Shown piece after piece: positions 36,299 through 39,201 of a DNA stretch of 39,201 nucleotides; within the stretch, counting starts at the first letter, position 1; every line of letters begins with the position of its first letter. The position numbers and the translations under genes were made by a program. The notes under the pieces are model-generated. The model searched no databases and was not told the DNA's origin. It saw only the letters and a program-made list of their open reading frames with translations. Location of the stretch: contig JAIRXC010000088.1 of NCBI GenBank assembly GCA_031268515.1, positions 1 to 39,201 on the forward strand, written 5' to 3'. The DNA comes from Propionibacteriaceae bacterium (lineage in GTDB: Bacteria > Actinomycetota > Actinomycetes > Propionibacteriales > Propionibacteriaceae).

Positions 36299-37696
36299 TT
36301 AATCTGGCGGCGGCGGGGGAACTGCGCCGCCGGTGAACTGCATGTCCGCGTCGTTGGCGAAGCGGGCCAGGTGGCCTTGGAAAAGCAGCTTGATGTTCCT
36401 TGTGGCCCCGTTGCGGTTCTTGGCGACGATGACTTCGGCGTCGCCGGTCCGCTTGGCCGGATCTGGCTGATAGGCGTCGTCGCGGTGGAGGAGGATGACG
36501 ATGTCGGCGTCTTGCTCCAAGGAGCCGGATTCACGCAGGTCCGACAGCATGGGCTTCTTGTCGTTGCGGGCGTCGGGGGCGCGGTTGAGCTGGGACAACG
36601 CGATGACCGGGAGGCCGAGTTCCTTGGCCAAGAGCTTGATCTGGCGGGAAAACTCGGAGACCTCGACCTGGCGCGATTCGACCTTCTTGCCCGAACTCAT
36701 GAGCTGGATGTAGTCGATGATGACGAACTTGAGGTCGTGGCGCTGCTTGAGCCGGCGGGCCTTGGCTCGGATTTCCATCATCGTCAGGTTGGGCGAGTCG
36801 TCGAGGAACAAGGGCGCGCCGGACAGGCGGCTGGAGACGGCGGCCAGACGCTCCCAGTCGGCTTCCAAGTTGCCGGTCCGGATCGACTGGAGGTTGATGC
36901 CGGCCTCGGCTGACAACAAACGCATCATGATCTCGAGCGAGCTCATCTCGAGGGAGAAGACGACGGTCGGCAGGCCGTGGCCGATGGCGGCGGCGCGGGC
37001 GAAGTCGAGGGCGATGGTGGACTTGCCGACGGCGGGCCGGGCGGCGACGATGACCATCTGGCCGGGGTGGAAGCCGTTCGTCAGATCGTCAAGCTCCCGG
37101 AAACCGGTCGGGACCCCGGCCAGGCGGCCGCCGTGGGAGGCCAGGGTCTGCATCTCGTCCCAGGTCGGCTCGAGCAGGTCGGCCAAGGGCTTGCAGTCTT
37201 CGTTACGCGAGTTGTCGCCGACCTCGTAGACGGTCTGTTGGGCCATGTCCACGATGTCGTCGACATCGCCCTCGGCCGTGTAACCGAGTTGGGCGATCTT
37301 GATCGAGGCCTCGACCAGGCGGCGCAAGACCGCCTTCTCGCGGACTATCTCCGCGTAGTAGGCGGCGTTGGCGGCGATGGCGACCGAGGAGAGGAGGTCG
37401 TGGATATAAAGGTGGCCGCCGACGCGGCCGATCTCGCCGCGGCGGGTCAGCTCGGCTGCCACGGTGATGGGGTCTGCGGGCTCGCCCCGGCCGTAAAGGG
37501 CCAAGACGGTCTCGAAGATGAGTTCGTGGGCCGGTTTGTAAAAGTCGCGGCCGTGGACCAACTCGATGACGTTGGCGATGGCGTCCTTGCTCATGAGCAT
37601 GGCCCCGAGGACCGACTGTTCCGCCGCCAAATCCTGGGGCGGGGTGCGGTCGACCGAGTCGCCGCGGTATTCGGTGAACTCGCGGATCTGAGTCAA
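36299..37696 (-). CDS. dnaB: Replicative DNA helicase
   Basis: It unwinds DNA at the replication fork as a hexamer. It has 465 residues, the usual length without an intein. The N-domain is PPQDLAAEQSVLGAMLMSKDAIANV. The RecA-like domain has Walker A ARPAVGKST, Walker B VIIDYIQLM, and RESGSLEQDADIVILLHRDD near the end. The TTG start at 37696 is supported by GAGGAGG five bases upstream. The protein ends in a Pro stretch (PPPPPD). GC content is high again, so the gene belongs to the ancestral chromosome. Actinobacterial dnaB usually follows rplI, which is not visible here. Confidence 0.97.
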   Translation of the reverse strand: MTQIREFTEYRGDSVDRTPPQDLAAEQSVLGAMLMSKDAIANVIELVHGRDFYKPAHELIFETVLALYGRGEPADPITVAAELTRRGEIGRVGGHLYIHDLLSSVAIAANAAYYAEIVREKAVLRRLVEASIKIAQLGYTAEGDVDDIVDMAQQTVYEVGDNSRNEDCKPLADLLEPTWDEMQTLASHGGRLAGVPTGFRELDDLTNGFHPGQMVIVAARPAVGKSTIALDFARAAAIGHGLPTVVFSLEMSSLEIMMRLLSAEAGINLQSIRTGNLEADWERLAAVSSRLSGAPLFLDDSPNLTMMEIRAKARRLKQRHDLKFVIIDYIQLMSSGKKVESRQVEVSEFSRQIKLLAKELGLPVIALSQLNRAPDARNDKKPMLSDLRESGSLEQDADIVILLHRDDAYQPDPAKRTGDAEVIVAKNRNGATRNIKLLFQGHLARFANDADMQFTGGAVPPPPPD

Positions 37697-38558
37697 GGGG
37701 GCCTCCTCGGTCGATGTCAGCTGACGGCACTCTAGGGACAGCCTCTGACAGTTTCCGAACGGGAGACCGAACGCCCTACGGGGAGAACCTAGGTCCCCGC
37801 GGGCCGTCCGCCAAGCCAGTTATGCCCAGGTGCTGTGGATAGCCTGGGGATGGCTGTCGCGGCCCCGTCCGAACTGTCCACAGAGCCTGTGGAGAAGAAC
37901 TTCCAAAAGTTACGAAAAATGCGAGAAATATGCTTCTGACTAGGCGTTATGTCGCTCGCCTAGGGTTGCGGGGAGAAGTTTTCAGGCATTTGTCGCCACC
38001 TCGACTCGGCTACCGGCGAGTCCTTGAAAAGGAACCGGGGGATCGCCGGCGAGGATAGTTGTCCACAGGGGGTGTGGACAACTATCAGCAGCGGCGGGGT
38101 GGTCCCCACGTCTGACGGCGACGGTTGAGAGCCTGGGCGGCGCTGGGCGGCCCCCGTCCGGCGGCGTTTGCCGGCTGGGGCTGGTGTGCGGCGATACGCG
38201 GCAGCCCGGTGTCCGGTGGTGGTTGCAAATTCGGGGTGGCGCTTGGCTGGTCCGTGTGCGGCTGGGGGTTGTGTGCGCCGGGCAGCCCCGGCGATTCGTA
38301 GGCAGTCTTGTGCTCGGTGGGGACGGTTGCCGTAACCGACGTGCTTCCAGAGGAGTCCGCTGGCAGCTTGTAGGCGAGGCTCCGCCGGCCGTCGGGAAAG
38401 AGCGGCCGACGTGCTCCCGGAAAGAGTCCATCGGCGGTCTTGTGTCAGTTAGGGCGGTTAAGCTGGCTGTCAGACCGCCGGGATTGGGGGACCGCCTGCC
38501 CGGCGCGTCGCGGCCACTGGGCCGTGATTCTCCACCCCGTTAGCTGTGAGGAGCCGTC
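37697..38558. other. 862-bp non-coding region upstream of dnaB and copZ
   Basis: ORFs on both strands are Arg/Pro-rich shadows. It contains the DnaA-box cluster (37834-38086), and an imperfect direct repeat of about 35 bases beginning CCGACGTGCT at 38336 and 38406 (70 bp apart). The promoters of the two divergent genes must lie here. Confidence 0.6.
37834..38086. promoter_or_regulatory. Cluster of DnaA-box-like sites with an AT-rich patch and perfect inverted repeat (oriC-like)
   Basis: Sites: TGTGGATAG (37834), CTGTCCACA (37874), TGTGGAGAA (37888), TTGTCCACA (38059) and TGTGGACAA (38073). The last two are consensus actinobacterial DnaA boxes in inverted orientation, inside a perfect 14-bp inverted repeat (GATAGTTGTCCACA and its complement) around GGGGG. 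An AT-rich patch with AAAAGTTACGAAAAATGCG lies at about 37903-37935, a possible unwinding element. DnaA boxes upstream of dnaB may set an origin or DnaA control of dnaB. Without dnaA nearby I cannot choose. Confidence 0.55.
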
Positions 38559-38822
38559 GTGGACACCGTTTACACCGTCACCGGGATGACCTGCCAGCAC
38601 TGCGTCAACCACGTTAAAGAGGCGGTTGGCGCGATCCCCGGCGTCAGCGCCGTGGACGTGCGGTTGGACGACGGCCGCCTCGTCGTCGGCTCGGCTGACC
38701 TCGTCGACTTCGCCCTTGTCGAAGCGGCCGTCCGGGAAGCGGGGGATGGTTACGCGGTCCAGCTCGGAGGACCGCCGGAAAGCGGCCGGCGCCGTCTCGG
38801 GAAGCTGTTCGCGCGGCGCTGA
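38559..38822 (+). CDS. copZ: Heavy-metal-associated domain copper chaperone (CopZ-like)
   Basis: It has 87 residues. GTG 38559 has GAGGAG a few bases upstream. The HMA fold starts YTVTGMTCQHCVNHVKEAVG, with the metal-binding GMTCxxC motif (Cys13, Cys16). It continues with VSAVDVRLDDGRLVVGS and a final basic tail GRRRLGKLFARR. It binds Cu(I) in the cytosol and passes it to a P-type ATPase. No copper ATPase or CsoR repressor gene is visible in the window, so its partner is elsewhere or further right. The basic tail is an extra. Confidence 0.92.
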   Translation: MDTVYTVTGMTCQHCVNHVKEAVGAIPGVSAVDVRLDDGRLVVGSADLVDFALVEAAVREAGDGYAVQLGGPPESGRRRLGKLFARR

Positions 38823-39053
38823 GAACCCGTAGGCCGCGGCGAACCCATAGCCGCGACGCCTAAGAACCTAATAGGCGCTGGGAACCTACAGGCCGGCTCC
38901 GAAGCGGTTCGCCCCGGCCGCCGGGCTCGGGGTTTTGCGCGCTTGCCGGCCGTGGCGGCCAGCGCCAGTCAGGTGAGGAAGCAGCGCCGCGTAGGCGCGA
39001 AGAGGCTGGCGGACGTTGAGGCCGGGGCTGCGGCCAGCGCCAGTCAAGGGAGA
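38823..39053. other. Non-coding gap with short direct repeats
   Basis: GAACC...AGGC-type units repeat four times at 38823-38895. GCGGCCAGCGCCAGTCA occurs at 38955-38971 and 39030-39046, 75 bp apart. The ORFs given here are shadows. No gene seen. Confidence 0.5.
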
Positions 39054-39201
39054 TCAGTACCAATTGTGGGATTGGAAGAAGCCCCAGGCGCCGCAGGGGC
39101 TGTTGTAGCGGTCGGCGATGTAGCTGAGGCCCCAGCGGATTTGGGTGGCTGGGTTGGTTTGCCAGTCGGCTCCGGCTGACGCCATTTTTGATCCGGGCAG
39201 G
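39054..39201 (-). CDS. 3' end of a secreted transglycosylase-like (cell-wall lytic) gene, cut by window edge
   Basis: The minus strand from the edge reads LPGSKMASAGADWQTNPATQ, then IRWGLSYIADRYNSPCGAWG, then FFQSHNWY and TGA (stop at 39054-39056). It is absent from the ORF track because it runs off the window. This C-terminal block (NPxTQIxWGLxYIxxRYxxPCxAWxFxxxHNWY) is the classic end of the transglycosylase/lysozyme-like domain in actinobacterial secreted peptidoglycan hydrolases. The catalytic Glu region is outside the window. Confidence 0.88.
   Translation of the reverse strand, partial: LPGSKMASAGADWQTNPATQIRWGLSYIADRYNSPCGAWGFFQSHNWY

Noticed and set aside
38054-38086. Intrinsic terminator reading of the 14-bp inverted repeat
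   Set aside because: No T-run follows on either strand, and the arms are DnaA-box consensus.
37982-38543. 149-aa minus and 119-aa plus ORFs upstream of copZ
   Set aside because: Pro/Arg/Thr-rich shadow frames without ribosome sites; they run through the inverted repeat or the direct repeats.

Overview
The window is from a high-GC Gram-positive bacterium of the Actinomycetota. The evidence is the block gyrB-gyrA-DUF3566-tRNA-Ile(GAU) (all on the minus strand), very GC-rich codon use, Ala/Pro-rich disordered tails, GTG/TTG starts behind strong GGAGG-type sites, an SPFH plus ribbon-helix-helix pair, and a secreted transglycosylase tail ending in SHNWY at the right edge. I cannot place it to genus. 

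Layout. 1-1200 is a graveyard of mobile DNA: a frameshifted IS3-type transposase remnant, two copies of a 29-base IS-end-like motif, two copies of a perfect 24-30 bp palindrome and a decayed serine-recombinase C-terminus. Next to it are tRNA-Ile, a DUF3566 membrane protein, gyrA (with an unusual insert of about 120 residues) and gyrB. 9265-16520 holds one small hypothetical gene and a complete minus-strand operon that begins with a cobalamin riboswitch. The operon encodes a secreted, membrane-anchored alpha/alpha-toroid protein, a secreted beta-domain protein, EcfT, a fused double EcfA ATPase and an S component. The two secreted proteins look like the two halves of a transcobalamin/intrinsic-factor fold on separate polypeptides, so I read the operon as a riboswitch-controlled vitamin B12 uptake system. 

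16622-27371 carries sugar and export genes: UDP-glucose pyrophosphorylase and galactokinase (divergent, Leloir pathway), a degenerate 61-bp-period repeat tract, a very large RND permease with a repetitive tail of about 650 residues, and a tandem eukaryote-style double-domain 6-phosphofructokinase. 27477-28710 is an SPFH/RHH operon with a palindromic operator. 

28.7-36.25 kb is a lower-GC, plus-strand island set between two ordinary high-GC minus-strand chromosomal genes. It starts with two paralogous hydrophobic 80-residue peptides (50% identical by my hand alignment). These are followed by a small membrane protein, a SpoIIM/DUF95-like membrane protein, an ABC ATPase with a large membrane partner, a small soluble protein, and a MacB-like trio of lipoprotein adaptor, ATPase and FtsX permease. 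The layout resembles circular-bacteriocin (enterocin AS-48 type) clusters and is the best candidate here for an undescribed system. 

36.3-39.2 kb contains dnaB, an upstream region with several DnaA-box-like sequences including a perfect 14-bp inverted repeat, a CopZ-like metallochaperone and the 3' end of a cell-wall transglycosylase gene.
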